Below are positions 18,208 through 27,431 of a stretch of 34,112 nucleotides of DNA, piece by piece. The notes beneath the pieces are model-generated. The model did no database searches and was not told the origin of the DNA. It worked only from the letters and a program-made list of their open reading frames with translations. A program made the translations under genes and the position numbers. Where the stretch lies: NCBI GenBank assembly GCA_025059805.1, contig JANXDG010000083.1, positions 1-34,112 on the forward strand, in the 5' to 3' direction. The stretch is from Endomicrobiia bacterium. Its GTDB lineage: Bacteria > Elusimicrobiota > Endomicrobiia > DTEH01. Each line of letters starts with the position of its first letter. The stretch's first letter is position 1.

Positions 18208-19634
18208 TGAAAGATAAAAATCTAAAGATACTAAATATAGGAACAAAATGGTTCTATGACGCACTTGTGAGTCAGGGTGTAAAAAATGTTGTAAATCTTG
18301 CATGGCAGCCAAAACTTATTGCTTCAAATAAAATTGCTCTACCTTTAGATAAACTTTTAGAGAATAGACAACTTGTTGAAAAAATTAATAAAGCAAACAC
18401 TTCTGTAGTTGATAAATTTAACTCTGCACGACCTTACCTTATTGATATTGAACTTGCTGGTAAAGTTATTCCAAATTTTAAACGTAACTTGATATTACAC
18501 GCAGGACCACCTATTGATTACAACTCAATGTGTGGTCCGATGAAAGCTGCAGTGTTAGGCGCGATCGTGTACGAAGGCCTGGCTAATAGTTTACAGGAAG
18601 CAGAAAAACTAATAGTTAAAGGTAAGATAGAATTTGCGCCATGTCATCATTTTTCAGCAGTTGGACCAATGGCTGGTATTATTTCATATTCAATGCCAGT
18701 ATGGGTTGTGAAAAACTTTGAGTTTGGCAATGTTGCGTTTTCAAATATTAACGAAGGATTAGGAAAAGTTTTAAGGTTCGGAGCTAACAGTCCTGAAGTA
18801 ATCAGTCGGTTAAAATGGATTAAAAACGTTCTTTATCCTATAATTAAAAAAGCTTTAAGATTAGCAGTGAAAAAACAAGACGGTGTAGATATTAAAAATT
18901 TAACTTCGCAAGCGTTACTTATGGGTGATGAATGTCATAACAGAAATGTTGCAGGGACAGGTTTATTTTTGAAAGAAATATTACCTTATTTATGTGAAAT
19001 TGACATACCTAAAAAAAAGTTAATAGAGGTTATAAAATTTATTTCTGCAAATCCACATTTTTATCTTAACATTTCAATGGCGGCTTGTAAATCTACAGCT
19101 GATGTCGTAGAAGGTACAAAATATTCTTCAATAGTTTATACGATGGCACGTAATGGTGTAGAAATAGGTATTCGCGTGGCAGGATTGTTAAAAGAATGGT
19201 TCACTACGACAGCTGGCATTCCGAAAGGGTTGTATTTCCCAGGATATTCTGAAAAAGATGCAAATTTAGACCTTGGTGATTCTACAATTTCTGAAACTGT
19301 CGGCATTGGCGCGTTCGCAATGGCAGCTGCACCTGCAATTGTAAAATTCGTTGGTGGCACTCCTGAAGACGCGGTAAAGTATAACAATGAAATGTATGAT
19401 ATTACCTATGGCGTGCACAAAACTTATCTTATACCACAGTTTAACTTCCGTGGCACACCGTTAGGAATTGATATATTAAAAATTGTTAAAACTGGTATTA
19501 CTCCATTTATCAACACTGGTATCGCACATAAAGAACCCGGTGTTGGACAGATCGGTGCAGGAATTTTACACGCACCAATTGAATGTTTTATAAAAGCGTT
19601 TGAAAAGTTTATAAATGTCTACTTAAAAGACTGA
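18204..19634 (+). CDS. DUF1116 protein (YlbE/AllG-like)
   Basis: The 476-aa protein carries the DUF1116 core: LILHAGPPIDYNSMCGPMKAA, EGLANSLQEAEKLI, FAPCHHFSAVGPMAGIISYSMPVWVV, and LLMGDECHNRNVAGT. E. coli YlbE (AllG), of this family, is a subunit of oxamate carbamoyltransferase with FdrA (AllF) and YlbF (AllH) in allantoin use. Neither partner is visible here. Translation is probably coupled to argG (ATGATGA), and cooC begins 4 bases after the stop. A role in carbamoyl or ureido chemistry linked to citrulline is inference. Family call is firm; function here is unknown. Confidence 0.82.
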   Translation: MMKDKNLKILNIGTKWFYDALVSQGVKNVVNLAWQPKLIASNKIALPLDKLLENRQLVEKINKANTSVVDKFNSARPYLIDIELAGKVIPNFKRNLILHAGPPIDYNSMCGPMKAAVLGAIVYEGLANSLQEAEKLIVKGKIEFAPCHHFSAVGPMAGIISYSMPVWVVKNFEFGNVAFSNINEGLGKVLRFGANSPEVISRLKWIKNVLYPIIKKALRLAVKKQDGVDIKNLTSQALLMGDECHNRNVAGTGLFLKEILPYLCEIDIPKKKLIEVIKFISANPHFYLNISMAACKSTADVVEGTKYSSIVYTMARNGVEIGIRVAGLLKEWFTTTAGIPKGLYFPGYSEKDANLDLGDSTISETVGIGAFAMAAAPAIVKFVGGTPEDAVKYNNEMYDITYGVHKTYLIPQFNFRGTPLGIDILKIVKTGITPFINTGIAHKEPGVGQIGAGILHAPIECFIKAFEKFINVYLKD

Positions 19635-19638
19635 TTTT

Positions 19639-20376
19639 ATGACAGTCCGTATTGCAGTTTGTGGCAAAGGCGGTGTCGGAAAAACAACAATAGTGTGTGG
19701 AATAGTAAAATGTTTTTTAGAACTTAATCATACACCTATACTTGTTGTTGATGCAGATCCAAATTCTAATCTTGCAGAAAACTTAGGTGTAACATATACA
19801 ACAACTGTTGCTGATATAAGAGAAGAACTAAGAAATGTACAAATACCATCTAACATATCAAAATCAGACTATTTCTTAATGCGCCTGCAAGATGCGGTGG
19901 TTGAACATAAAGGTTTTGATTTAATCGTTATGGGCAGACCTGAAGGTAGAGAATGTTATTGTTTTGTTAACGAGCTTTTACGCACATTTCTTTCTAATCT
20001 CAGCAAGAACTATAAATTTGTGGTAATTGATACAGAAGCTGGTATGGAACACCTTTCCCGACGTACAACTGATAACATTGACCACCTTATCGTGGTTGCC
20101 ACTCCTACAAAAGTTGCAATGGATACCGCAAAAAAAATTATTAAGCTTACTGAACAACTTAAACTTAAGATTTTAAATAAAAAAGTTGTATTGAATATGG
20201 CTGACAGCAAAAATTTTAGCTCTCAGTGGGAAATAGATTTTGTAATTCATAAAGACAATACAGTAGAGAATTATTCACAACAAGGCCTACCGCTACTCGA
20301 GAATATAATCAATACAAATTTTTATAAAGAAATAAAATTATTTTGTAACACTTTTTTTAATCCTGTACGTGGTTAA
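19639..20376 (+). CDS. cooC: CooC-type nickel-insertion ATPase for CO dehydrogenase
   Basis: CooC proteins are SIMIBI-class P-loop ATPases that deliver nickel to the C-cluster of carbon monoxide dehydrogenase (AcsF-like forms serve acetyl-CoA synthase). The deviant Walker A is CGKGGVGKTTIVCGI, followed by VVDADPNSNLAENLG. The diagnostic dimer-interface Cys-X-Cys appears in VMGRPEGRECYCFVNELLR, matching the nickel-binding CXC of CooC, and IDTEAGMEHLSRRT follows. Length (245 aa) fits. No CODH/ACS catalytic gene is in the window, so the target enzyme must be encoded elsewhere; its presence supports a carbonyl branch to complement the methyl-branch genes downstream. Confidence 0.88.
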   Translation: MTVRIAVCGKGGVGKTTIVCGIVKCFLELNHTPILVVDADPNSNLAENLGVTYTTTVADIREELRNVQIPSNISKSDYFLMRLQDAVVEHKGFDLIVMGRPEGRECYCFVNELLRTFLSNLSKNYKFVVIDTEAGMEHLSRRTTDNIDHLIVVATPTKVAMDTAKKIIKLTEQLKLKILNKKVVLNMADSKNFSSQWEIDFVIHKDNTVENYSQQGLPLLENIINTNFYKEIKLFCNTFFNPVRG

Positions 20377-20403
20377 TATGCAGTAAAGAAAGGAGATGTA
20401 TAT

Positions 20404-21774
20404 ATGAAAAGTGACAAGAAAGTAATGTTGACAGAAAAAGAGATGCCTGCAGAATGGTATAACATACTCCCAGATTTACCTGAACAATTACCGCCACCGA
20501 TAAATCCAGCTACTGGAAAACCTCTATCTCCACAAGATCTTCAACCAATCTTTCCCATGGGATTAATACAACAAGAGGTTTCACAAGAACGTTGGATACC
20601 AATACCTGACAAAGTTTTAGAAGTATACAAAATTTGGCGGCCAACACCATTAGTGCGTGCACACGAACTTGAAAAATATCTTAGTACGCCTGCAAGGATT
20701 TATTACAAAAACGAAAGTGTCTCACCTGCGGGTAGTCATAAACCAAATACTGCTGTTGCACAGGCGTATTATAACAAAATTGAAGGTGTGACACGTTTAA
20801 CAACTGAAACAGGTGCGGGACAATGGGGTTCTGCGTTAGCATTTGCTTGCAATATTTTCGGTCTTAAATGTACAATATATATGGTAAAAGTGAGTTATCA
20901 ACAAAAACCTTTCAGAAAATCTCTAATGCACGCATGGGGTGCTGATGTTTATCCATCACCAACAAATTTAACAAATGCTGGAAGAAAAGTTTTAGCGGAA
21001 GATCCTAACTCGCCAGGGTCGTTAGGAATAGCAATATCCGAAGCTGTAGAAGATGCTGCTACACATGAGGATACAAAATACTCGCTTGGTAGTGTATTAA
21101 ATCATGTGCTTTTACATCAAACAATAATTGGTCTTGAAACAAAAAAACAACTTGAACTTATTGGAGAAAAACCTGATGTGATGATAGGTTGTGTAGGAGG
21201 TGGAAGCAACTTTGGCGGGTTCGTACTTCCATTTATAGCAGAGAAACTTAAAGGTAAAATTGATACAAAATTTTTAGCAGTTGAACCTACTGCATGTCCT
21301 TCATTGACAAAAGGATTATATTTGTATGACCACGGTGATACAGTAGGGTTAACACCATTATTAAAAATGTACACATTAGGACATAAATTTGTACCACCAA
21401 GAATACACGCAGGCGGGTTAAGATATCATGGTGATGCACCTATAATTTGTTACTTAGTTCACAAAAAAGTAATTGATGCTGTTGCTTATCCACAGAAAGC
21501 TGTCTTTGAGGCAGCAGTGACTTTTGCACGTACAGAGGGTTTCCTGCCAGCTCCTGAAACTGCACATGCTATAAAAGCTGCAATTGATGAAGCAGTTAGA
21601 TGCAAAGAAACTAAACAGGAAAAATGTATAGTGTTCAACTTCAGTGGACATGGCCATTTTGATATGGCAGCGTATGATCAATACTTTGAAGGAAAACTTG
21701 AAGATTTTGAATATTCAGAAGAAGAAATTAAAAAATCTTTGGAAGAAATCAAAAAATTTCAAGTGAACCAATAA
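20404..21774 (+). CDS. trpB: TrpB2-type tryptophan synthase beta chain
   Basis: This is a PLP enzyme of the TrpB2 group, which uses indole and serine (or phosphoserine) to make tryptophan and often works without TrpA. At 456 aa it is longer than TrpB1, with the typical TrpB2 N-terminal extension ([19 protein letters not shown]) and [15 protein letters not shown]-binding Lys is in [27 protein letters not shown] follows, and the phosphate-binding loop is [11 protein letters not shown]. An aaaggag RBS precedes the ATG. No trpA or other tryptophan genes are nearby; it stands between cooC and a repeat element. Confidence 0.92.
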   Translation: MKSDKKVMLTEKEMPAEWYNILPDLPEQLPPPINPATGKPLSPQDLQPIFPMGLIQQEVSQERWIPIPDKVLEVYKIWRPTPLVRAHELEKYLSTPARIYYKNESVSPAGSHKPNTAVAQAYYNKIEGVTRLTTETGAGQWGSALAFACNIFGLKCTIYMVKVSYQQKPFRKSLMHAWGADVYPSPTNLTNAGRKVLAEDPNSPGSLGIAISEAVEDAATHEDTKYSLGSVLNHVLLHQTIIGLETKKQLELIGEKPDVMIGCVGGGSNFGGFVLPFIAEKLKGKIDTKFLAVEPTACPSLTKGLYLYDHGDTVGLTPLLKMYTLGHKFVPPRIHAGGLRYHGDAPIICYLVHKKVIDAVAYPQKAVFEAAVTFARTEGFLPAPETAHAIKAAIDEAVRCKETKQEKCIVFNFSGHGHFDMAAYDQYFEGKLEDFEYSEEEIKKSLEEIKKFQVNQ

Positions 21775-21779
21775 CGAGG

Positions 21780-21814
21780 CCGACGCGGGGTCGGTTTACG
21801 GATGTAAAATCAAG
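21780..21814 (+). repeat. Dispersed two-part palindromic repeat, copy A
   Basis: CCGACGCGGGGTCGG forms a 5-bp stem (CCGAC/GTCGG). Spacer TTTACGG follows, then ATGTAAAATCAAG, the degraded second element. It starts five bases after the trpB stop and ends before the macrodomain gene. It may also act as a weak terminator or 3' mRNA guard, though no strong T-run follows. See copies B, C and D. Confidence 0.75.
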
Positions 21815-21823
21815 TAAATTTTT

Positions 21824-22375
21824 ATGAAAACTATTAAAGTTGACAATGTTGTTATACAATGTGTGCAGGGCGATATAACAAAACAGCCAGATGTTGAAGC
21901 AATTGTTAACGCAGCGAATGCGTATCTAAAACCTGGCGGTGGTGTTGCTGGAGCGATACATCGTGCTGCTGGTCCTGAACTTGAAAAAGAATGTAGTAAA
22001 TACGCACCGATAAAAGTTGGCGAAGCAGTAATAACAAAAGCATATAATTTACCTAACAAATATGTAATTCATTGCCTTGGACCGCGCTATGGCATTGACA
22101 AACCTGAAGATAAACTTTTAGCTGATTGTTATATAAACGCAATAAAGTTAGCAGAAGAAAATAAAATTACTTCAATTGCTTTTCCTGCGATTTCCACAGG
22201 TATCTTCGGGTATCCAATTGAAGATGCAACCAAAGTTGTTTTAAAAACAGTTTTCACACTTGTAAAAAGGATCACATATTTAAAAATTATACGTTTCGTT
22301 TTGTTTAGCGAACAGGACTATATTGTGTATTGTAAATATTTAGACGAATTAGGGGGATCTTACTATGAAAAATAA
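21824..22375 (+). CDS. Macrodomain ADP-ribose-binding protein
   Basis: The 183-aa protein is a single macrodomain of the MacroD/YmdB type, which binds ADP-ribose and often removes O-acetyl from O-acetyl-ADP-ribose or ADP-ribose from proteins. Diagnostic segments are QGDITKQPDVEAIVNAAN, the PGGGVAGAIHRAAGPEL loop, VIHCLGPRYG, and the second phosphate loop FPAISTGIFGYP. The start lies 10 bases after repeat copy A. The last 11 bases overlap the acetate kinase gene, whose aggggga RBS is inside this gene, so the two are co-translated. A partner for acetyl-ADP-ribose turnover with acetate handling is only speculation. Confidence 0.93.
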   Translation: MKTIKVDNVVIQCVQGDITKQPDVEAIVNAANAYLKPGGGVAGAIHRAAGPELEKECSKYAPIKVGEAVITKAYNLPNKYVIHCLGPRYGIDKPEDKLLADCYINAIKLAEENKITSIAFPAISTGIFGYPIEDATKVVLKTVFTLVKRITYLKIIRFVLFSEQDYIVYCKYLDELGGSYYEK

Positions 22376-23561
22376 AAAGTATGCCGTATTGTTTGATTGT
22401 GGTAGAAATTTTATTGAATTTGGATTATACGAAGTAGAAGCTGAAGAAGAACTAATTCGTGGAAGGGTCCATCCCATAGGAGCTACTATTTCTGAAGTAA
22501 GATATACAATCAGAAAAAAAGAAACTTATAAAGATTTCCACTCTGCTGAAAATATAGCATCAGGAATAAAACTTGTACAATTAATTATAACTCAAAATTT
22601 TGGCAAAGATATACTTCAATCAATATTTTGCTGTATTCATCGTGTAGTTCATGGCGGGGATAAACACTTTTGTGCAACTTATGATTCACCACAGGTAAGA
22701 GTTGATATTACAGAGTATAACAAATTAGCCCCACTGCATAATCCTTATAACTTACAGGGAATAATTGAAGCAAACAATATATTTCCTCAGGCAAAACATA
22801 TAATATGTTTTGACACAGCATTTTTCCAAACACTGCCTGAAATTGTGAAACGATATCCTTTGCCTGAAAGATTATTTACACATTATAGAATCAAAAAATA
22901 TGGATTTCATGGTTTATCACATGAGTATTCAATGTTAGAAACAGCACAGTTATTGAAAAAGAAACCTTCTGAACTTAATATTATTTCCATACATTTAGGT
23001 GCAGGTGCGAGTATGTGTGCTATAAAAAAAGGTAAGGCGATTGATATCTCTATGGGTTTTACACCAACAGGTGGACTTATGATGACAACACGTTGTGGAG
23101 ATATTGATCCAGAAATACCGATATATCTGCAGAAAGAGGGTTGTTCCGCAACTGAAGTTGAAGATATAATTCTTCGTGAGAGTGGTCTTTTGGGTGTTGC
23201 ACAGAAAAGTTTTGTTAAAGATGTTATTGAAAACTATGGTAAAGACGAACGTTGTACACTTGCGGTCGATATGTATATCTTAAGAATCAAAAGATATATT
23301 GGCTGGTATTATCTAGAATTAGATACTAATGTTGATGCTATAACTTTCACTGGAGAGATCGCTACGGAATACCCGATTATAAGACAAAAAGTTGCTGAAG
23401 AACTAAAACCGCTCGGAGTAAAGTTTGACAAAAATAAAAATTTAAACCTCAAAGTTGACGGTATATTTAGCAGCAAAGATAGTAAAATTAAACTTGTCCA
23501 TGTTGTTACAAACGAGTTTTTGATAATGCTAAGACAGGCAAAAAGTTTGCTAAAAAAGTAG
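22365..23561 (+). CDS. ackA: Acetate kinase family protein, altered N-terminal site
   Basis: The ASKHA-fold protein (398 aa) aligns by eye with acetate kinase, which makes ATP and acetate from acetyl phosphate. Active-site segments include HRVVHGG (Arg), FDTAFF (Asp), YGFHGLSH (His), HLGAGASMCAI in place of HLGNG, TTRCGDIDP (Arg), FTGEI and VTNEF (Glu). The N-terminal motif that normally reads NCGSSSLK is instead DCGRNFIEF (Asp11, Arg14, Asn15), so the usual Asn and Ser residues near the substrate are lost. It could still be an acetate kinase, but a changed substrate is possible. No phosphotransacetylase is adjacent. It precedes acsE by 19 bases. Confidence 0.8.
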   Translation: MKNKKYAVLFDCGRNFIEFGLYEVEAEEELIRGRVHPIGATISEVRYTIRKKETYKDFHSAENIASGIKLVQLIITQNFGKDILQSIFCCIHRVVHGGDKHFCATYDSPQVRVDITEYNKLAPLHNPYNLQGIIEANNIFPQAKHIICFDTAFFQTLPEIVKRYPLPERLFTHYRIKKYGFHGLSHEYSMLETAQLLKKKPSELNIISIHLGAGASMCAIKKGKAIDISMGFTPTGGLMMTTRCGDIDPEIPIYLQKEGCSATEVEDIILRESGLLGVAQKSFVKDVIENYGKDERCTLAVDMYILRIKRYIGWYYLELDTNVDAITFTGEIATEYPIIRQKVAEELKPLGVKFDKNKNLNLKVDGIFSSKDSKIKLVHVVTNEFLIMLRQAKSLLKK

Positions 23562-23580
23562 TAGATAGGAGGTAAACTTT

Positions 23581-24369
23581 ATGTATGTAATAGGTGAGAA
23601 AATTAATGGTATGTTTAAAAAGGTTAACCAAGCAATTAAAGAACGTAATTCAGCATTCATTAAAGAACTAGCTTTGCAACAGATTGAAGCAGGTTCTGAT
23701 GCATTAGACGTAAATGTAGGACCTGAATCTGTAAATCCACTGCAAGATATGAAATGGCTTATAACTACAATACGCGAAGTAACTAACGCACCTCTGGCAA
23801 TAGATACTACGAAACCTGAAATAATGGAAGAAGGATTAAAAATTGCTGGTGAAAATTCATTCATAAACTCAACACATGCTGATAATGAAAAGTTAGATAT
23901 CTATGTACCTATGGCGAAAAAATATAATGCTAAACTCATTGCTTTAACAATATCAAAATCTGGTGTACCACAGGATACTGCTGGGAAAATGGAGTTAGTT
24001 ACTAACATTATTCAGAAATGTATTGAATATGAATATGATATAAGCAATCTCTATATAGATCCTGTGATTCTTCCTGTGAATGTAGCACAACAAAATGCTA
24101 CTGCGGTGCTTGAAGTTATTCAACAGATAAAACTTGTCTCAGAACCACCACCTAAGACTTTGTTAGGTCTTTCAAATGTTTCACAAGGTACAAAGTACAG
24201 AAGTTTGATTGACCGCACGTATGCAGTGTTAGCATTAGCTTCGGGACTTGACAGTGCGATATTGAATCCGCTTGACCGCGAACTTATGGATGCTATTATT
24301 ACTGCTGAACTTTGTCTTGGGAAACAACTTTATTGCGATTCTTTTTTAGAAGCGTATCGGAAAAAGTAG
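23581..24369 (+). CDS. acsE: Methyltetrahydrofolate:corrinoid methyltransferase, AcsE-type
   Basis: AcsE moves the methyl group from methyl-THF to the cobalt of the corrinoid iron-sulfur protein in the Wood-Ljungdahl pathway. The 262-aa protein is a single pterin-binding TIM barrel: YVIGEKINGMFKKV at the start, GSDALDVNVGPES, APLAIDTTKPEIMEEGLK, SFINSTHAD, YIDPVILPVN, TLLGLSNVSQGT, and NPLDRELMDAI at the C-terminus. Such separate small barrels without a B12 domain are typical of AcsE rather than MetH. An aggagg RBS precedes it. The corrinoid protein genes are not in the window. Confidence 0.9.
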   Translation: MYVIGEKINGMFKKVNQAIKERNSAFIKELALQQIEAGSDALDVNVGPESVNPLQDMKWLITTIREVTNAPLAIDTTKPEIMEEGLKIAGENSFINSTHADNEKLDIYVPMAKKYNAKLIALTISKSGVPQDTAGKMELVTNIIQKCIEYEYDISNLYIDPVILPVNVAQQNATAVLEVIQQIKLVSEPPPKTLLGLSNVSQGTKYRSLIDRTYAVLALASGLDSAILNPLDRELMDAIITAELCLGKQLYCDSFLEAYRKK

Positions 24370-24378
24370 ACTTCTCTA

Positions 24379-25062
24379 ATGAACGCTATAATACTTGCTG
24401 GTGGCAATAGCAAAAGGTTCAACAAAGTAAATAAAGCATTCATCAAACTTGGTGACAAAACTCTAATAGACATAATTATAAACAGACTTGAGACTCTCTT
24501 CAATAAGATACTTATTATCGTTAAAGACGATGAACAACTTCATAAGTTTACTATGTTTACTACGCAAAATGTTGCTGTCATAAAGGATGTCTTACCTAAG
24601 CGAAGTTCCCTATCAGGAATATATTCTGGTCTAATACAATCAAAGTCGTATTATAACTTTATCTGTGCCTGTGATATGCCTTTTATTAATACAGATCTTG
24701 TAAGATATATGATAAACACTGTAAAACAAGGTAATGCAGATGTAGTTATACCAAGACTAAAACTTGAAAATTTGCCTAATAAAGGTTACGAAGTATTGCA
24801 TAGCATATATTCCAAAAAGTGTATCCATCACATTGAAAGACAGATCAAAAATAATAACTTTAAAATAATAGATTTTTTCTTATATGTGAAAGTAAAAGAG
24901 ATACCTGAAGAGGTAATAAAAGAAATTGATCCACAACTATTGTCATTTTTTAACATAAATAACATTAACGACTTAAGGAAAGCCTCCAGAATACTTCATA
25001 AAAAGGAGGACTTAAACTATGCAACAGATACCATCAGATATAGAAATAGCACAGAGTATTAA
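24379..25062 (+). CDS. mobA: Molybdenum cofactor guanylyltransferase MobA
   Basis: MobA attaches GMP to molybdopterin to make the guanine dinucleotide cofactor used by formate dehydrogenases. The nucleotide-binding start is [21 protein letters not shown], with a Lys typical of the family. GIYSGL and the metal-binding CDMPF motif follow. The extreme C-terminus (about 20 residues after [10 protein letters not shown]) is an extension that overlaps the fhs gene by 44 bases, and the fhs RBS lies inside this gene. Placement between acsE and fhs, upstream of a MOSC-MogA gene and formate dehydrogenase, fits cofactor supply for that enzyme. Confidence 0.88.
   Translation: MNAIILAGGNSKRFNKVNKAFIKLGDKTLIDIIINRLETLFNKILIIVKDDEQLHKFTMFTTQNVAVIKDVLPKRSSLSGIYSGLIQSKSYYNFICACDMPFINTDLVRYMINTVKQGNADVVIPRLKLENLPNKGYEVLHSIYSKKCIHHIERQIKNNNFKIIDFFLYVKVKEIPEEVIKEIDPQLLSFFNINNINDLRKASRILHKKEDLNYATDTIRYRNSTEY
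25003..25009 (+). promoter_or_regulatory. Ribosome binding site of fhs, inside mobA
   Basis: AAGGAGG lies 9 bases before the fhs ATG at 25019, within the mobA coding sequence. It fixes the fhs start and implies that ribosomes finishing mobA pass through it. Confidence 0.75.
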
Positions 25063-26722
25063 ACTTAAACCAATACTTGAAATTGCGAAAGATGCCGGAA
25101 TTTTACCGTCAGAGATAGAATTGTATGGCGACTACAAAGCTAAAGTAAAACTTGAAATTTTAGAAAGGATAAAAAATAATCCTCAAGCAAAATATATTGA
25201 TGTTACTGCAATAACACCTACGCCTCTTGGTGAAGGAAAAACTGTCACAACAATTGGTCTCTCGTTAGGCCTTGCAAAAGTTGGTAAAAAAGTTTTCACT
25301 TGTATTCGTCAACCATCTTTAGGACCTGTGTTTGGTATAAAAGGTGGTGCTGCTGGAGGTGGATATTCACAGGTGCTTCCTATGGAAGATTTTAACTTAC
25401 ATCTCACAGGTGATGTCCATGCTGTATCAATAGCACATAATCTTTGTATGGCGTTTTTAAACAATGCTATATACCGAAGACAAATACCAATTGATCCTAA
25501 AAAAATTTTATGGAGGTATGTCGTTGATGTATCTGATAGATTTTTACGCAGTATCATAATAGGTGTAGGTCCTGGTGCTGATGATGGTATACCTCTAATG
25601 AGCGGTTTTGATATTTCGGTTGCGTCAGAACTTATGGCTATACTTGCCTTAACAACTTCGCTTAAAGACCTGCGGGAAAGGTTATCCCGTGTAGTTGTTG
25701 CGTTCACTTATGATAACAAACCTGTCACTGCAGAAGACCTTAAAGTTGCAGGTTCTATGACAGTTTTACTTAAAGATGCTATTAAACCAAATCTTCTACA
25801 AACAACAGAATACACACCTGTCTTTGTTCATACAGGACCGTTTGCAAACATTGCTCACGGCAACAACTCCATCATTGCAGACCTTATCGCCACCAAACTT
25901 GCTGAATATGTTGTCACAGAAAGTGGTTTTGGAGCTGACTGTGGCATGGAAAAATTTATGAATATAAAATGTAGATACTCAGGACTTAAACCTGACTGTG
26001 TAGTAATGGTATGTACAGTTCGTGCATTAAAAATGCATTCAGGAAAAGTAAATGTTGTTGCAGGAAAGCCATTACCTGAAGAGTTAACAAAAGAAAATCT
26101 ACAGCTTCTTGAAGAAGGGTTATGCAATTTAGAAAAACAAATTGAAAATGCTTTACTTCATGGTGTTCCTGTAGTTGTTGCTATAAATAGATTTACCACA
26201 GATACTGATAAAGAGTTAGCTTTAATACAGAAACGAGCAAAAGAGTTTGGCGCTGAAGATGCGGTTGTATCTGAAGTATGGGCAAAAGGTGGTGAAGGTG
26301 GGAAAGATCTTGCTTATGCAGTAATCAAAGCTGCAAATAAACCAAACAACTTCAAATTTTTATATCCACTTGATATTCCTATTAAGGATAAAATTCATAT
26401 TATTGCAACAAAAATTTATGGTGCAAAAGATGTGCAGTACTCTCCACTTGCTGAAGAAAAAATAAAATTATTTACACAGCTTGGCTGGGATAAACTACCT
26501 ATATGTATGGCAAAAACACATCTTTCTTTGTCTCATGAACCAACTTGGAAAGGTAGACCAAAAGATTTCACTCTTCCAATACGAGATATTCGTGCATCTG
26601 TTGGTGCAGGATTTCTTTATCCTTTATGTGGTGAGATGCGGACAATGCCAGGGTTACCCTCAGTACCTGCTGGAACAAAAATTGATATTGACGAAGAAGG
26701 AAAAATTGTAGGTATATTTTAA
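25019..26722 (+). CDS. fhs: Formate-tetrahydrofolate ligase
   Basis: Fhs uses ATP to join formate and tetrahydrofolate, giving 10-formyl-THF, the second step of the Wood-Ljungdahl methyl branch. The 567-aa protein has the ATP-binding [20 protein letters not shown], the following [44 protein letters not shown], and [13 protein letters not shown] segments. These are near-invariant in the family. The C-terminal [15 protein letters not shown] is also standard. It overlaps mobA by 44 bases and is followed 7 bases after its stop by repeat copy B and the RAYT-like transposase. FolD and MetF are not in the window. Confidence 0.97.
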   Translation: MQQIPSDIEIAQSIKLKPILEIAKDAGILPSEIELYGDYKAKVKLEILERIKNNPQAKYIDVTAITPTPLGEGKTVTTIGLSLGLAKVGKKVFTCIRQPSLGPVFGIKGGAAGGGYSQVLPMEDFNLHLTGDVHAVSIAHNLCMAFLNNAIYRRQIPIDPKKILWRYVVDVSDRFLRSIIIGVGPGADDGIPLMSGFDISVASELMAILALTTSLKDLRERLSRVVVAFTYDNKPVTAEDLKVAGSMTVLLKDAIKPNLLQTTEYTPVFVHTGPFANIAHGNNSIIADLIATKLAEYVVTESGFGADCGMEKFMNIKCRYSGLKPDCVVMVCTVRALKMHSGKVNVVAGKPLPEELTKENLQLLEEGLCNLEKQIENALLHGVPVVVAINRFTTDTDKELALIQKRAKEFGAEDAVVSEVWAKGGEGGKDLAYAVIKAANKPNNFKFLYPLDIPIKDKIHIIATKIYGAKDVQYSPLAEEKIKLFTQLGWDKLPICMAKTHLSLSHEPTWKGRPKDFTLPIRDIRASVGAGFLYPLCGEMRTMPGLPSVPAGTKIDIDEEGKIVGIF

Positions 26723-26729
26723 CCCTTAT

Positions 26730-26763
26730 CCGACGCGGGTTCGGTTTTCGGTTGAAATTTCAG
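26730..26763 (+). repeat. Dispersed two-part palindromic repeat, copy B
   Basis: CCGACGCGGGTTCGG, spacer TTTTCGG, then TTGAAATTTCAG. It differs from copy A by one base in the first palindrome and keeps the spacing. It lies upstream of the RAYT-like gene and its second element covers the TTG that the ORF track uses as start. Confidence 0.78.
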
Positions 26764-26772
26764 TATAAAACT

Positions 26773-27423
26773 ATGCCGGTGCGAAAATTTTTAGCAAAAG
26801 ATAAACTATATCACGTACTTACAAAAAGTATCGCGGGTTACCGTATATTTAACGAACCAACGGACTTTGAAAGAATGCTGGATATTCTGGAGTATTACAA
26901 TACAACTAAACCTCCATGCAAGTTCTCAAAATATCTAACGCTGACAGCAGAAGAAAAACTAAACCTTTCTGTTCCTCAATGCAATAAAATTGTAAAAATT
27001 ATCGCCTACTGTATAATGCCTACGCATATTCACCTTCTTGTTTCACCACTTGAAGATAATATACTTTCGCGATATATGAATATTGTACTGCGAAGTTATA
27101 CAGGATATTTCAATTATAAGTACAAAAGGAAGGGACCATTGTGGGAAAGCAGGTTTAAAGCCGTTATAGTAAATAGCAATGAACAACTACTTCACTTAAC
27201 GCGATATATTCACCTAAATCCGACAACGGCGTATCTTGTAGAAAGACCAGAGGACTGGGAATTTTCCTCATATAACGAATATATTGGTAAACCAGCAACA
27301 AGAAAACTGACAGACTTCTTAGAGTATTTGGATATAAATCCAACATCCTATACTGAATTTGTAAACGATAGGATAAATTACCAAAGAGAGCTTGCAAAGA
27401 TAAAAGATATGATACTGGAATAA
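26773..27423 (+). CDS. RAYT-like Y1 (IS200-type) transposase
   Basis: The protein is an HUH endonuclease of the Y1 transposase/RAYT type that nicks single-stranded DNA at hairpins. The metal-binding His-x-His is His85/His87 in MPTHIHLLV, and the nucleophile is probably Tyr109 or Tyr112 in RSYTGYFNYKY. This is followed by the RAYT-typical YKRKGPLWESRFKAVIV and LTRYIHLNPTTA. I choose ATG 26773 (MPVRKFLAKDKLYHV); the TTG at 26752 sits inside a repeat. It is flanked by inverted copies B and C, without a TnpB gene or terminal inverted repeats of a classic IS. This fits a domesticated REP-associated transposase. All active-site residues seem intact. Confidence 0.85.
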   Translation: MPVRKFLAKDKLYHVLTKSIAGYRIFNEPTDFERMLDILEYYNTTKPPCKFSKYLTLTAEEKLNLSVPQCNKIVKIIAYCIMPTHIHLLVSPLEDNILSRYMNIVLRSYTGYFNYKYKRKGPLWESRFKAVIVNSNEQLLHLTRYIHLNPTTAYLVERPEDWEFSSYNEYIGKPATRKLTDFLEYLDINPTSYTEFVNDRINYQRELAKIKDMILE

Positions 27424-27431
27424 ATAACCTA

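Noticed and set aside
25776-25961. Small + strand ORF inside fhs
   Set aside because: It lies in another frame of a highly conserved gene and shows no domain; it is a shadow.
26752-27423. TTG start for the RAYT-like protein
   Set aside because: The TTG lies inside the repeat's second element and has no RBS; ATG 26773 gives a family-like N-terminus.
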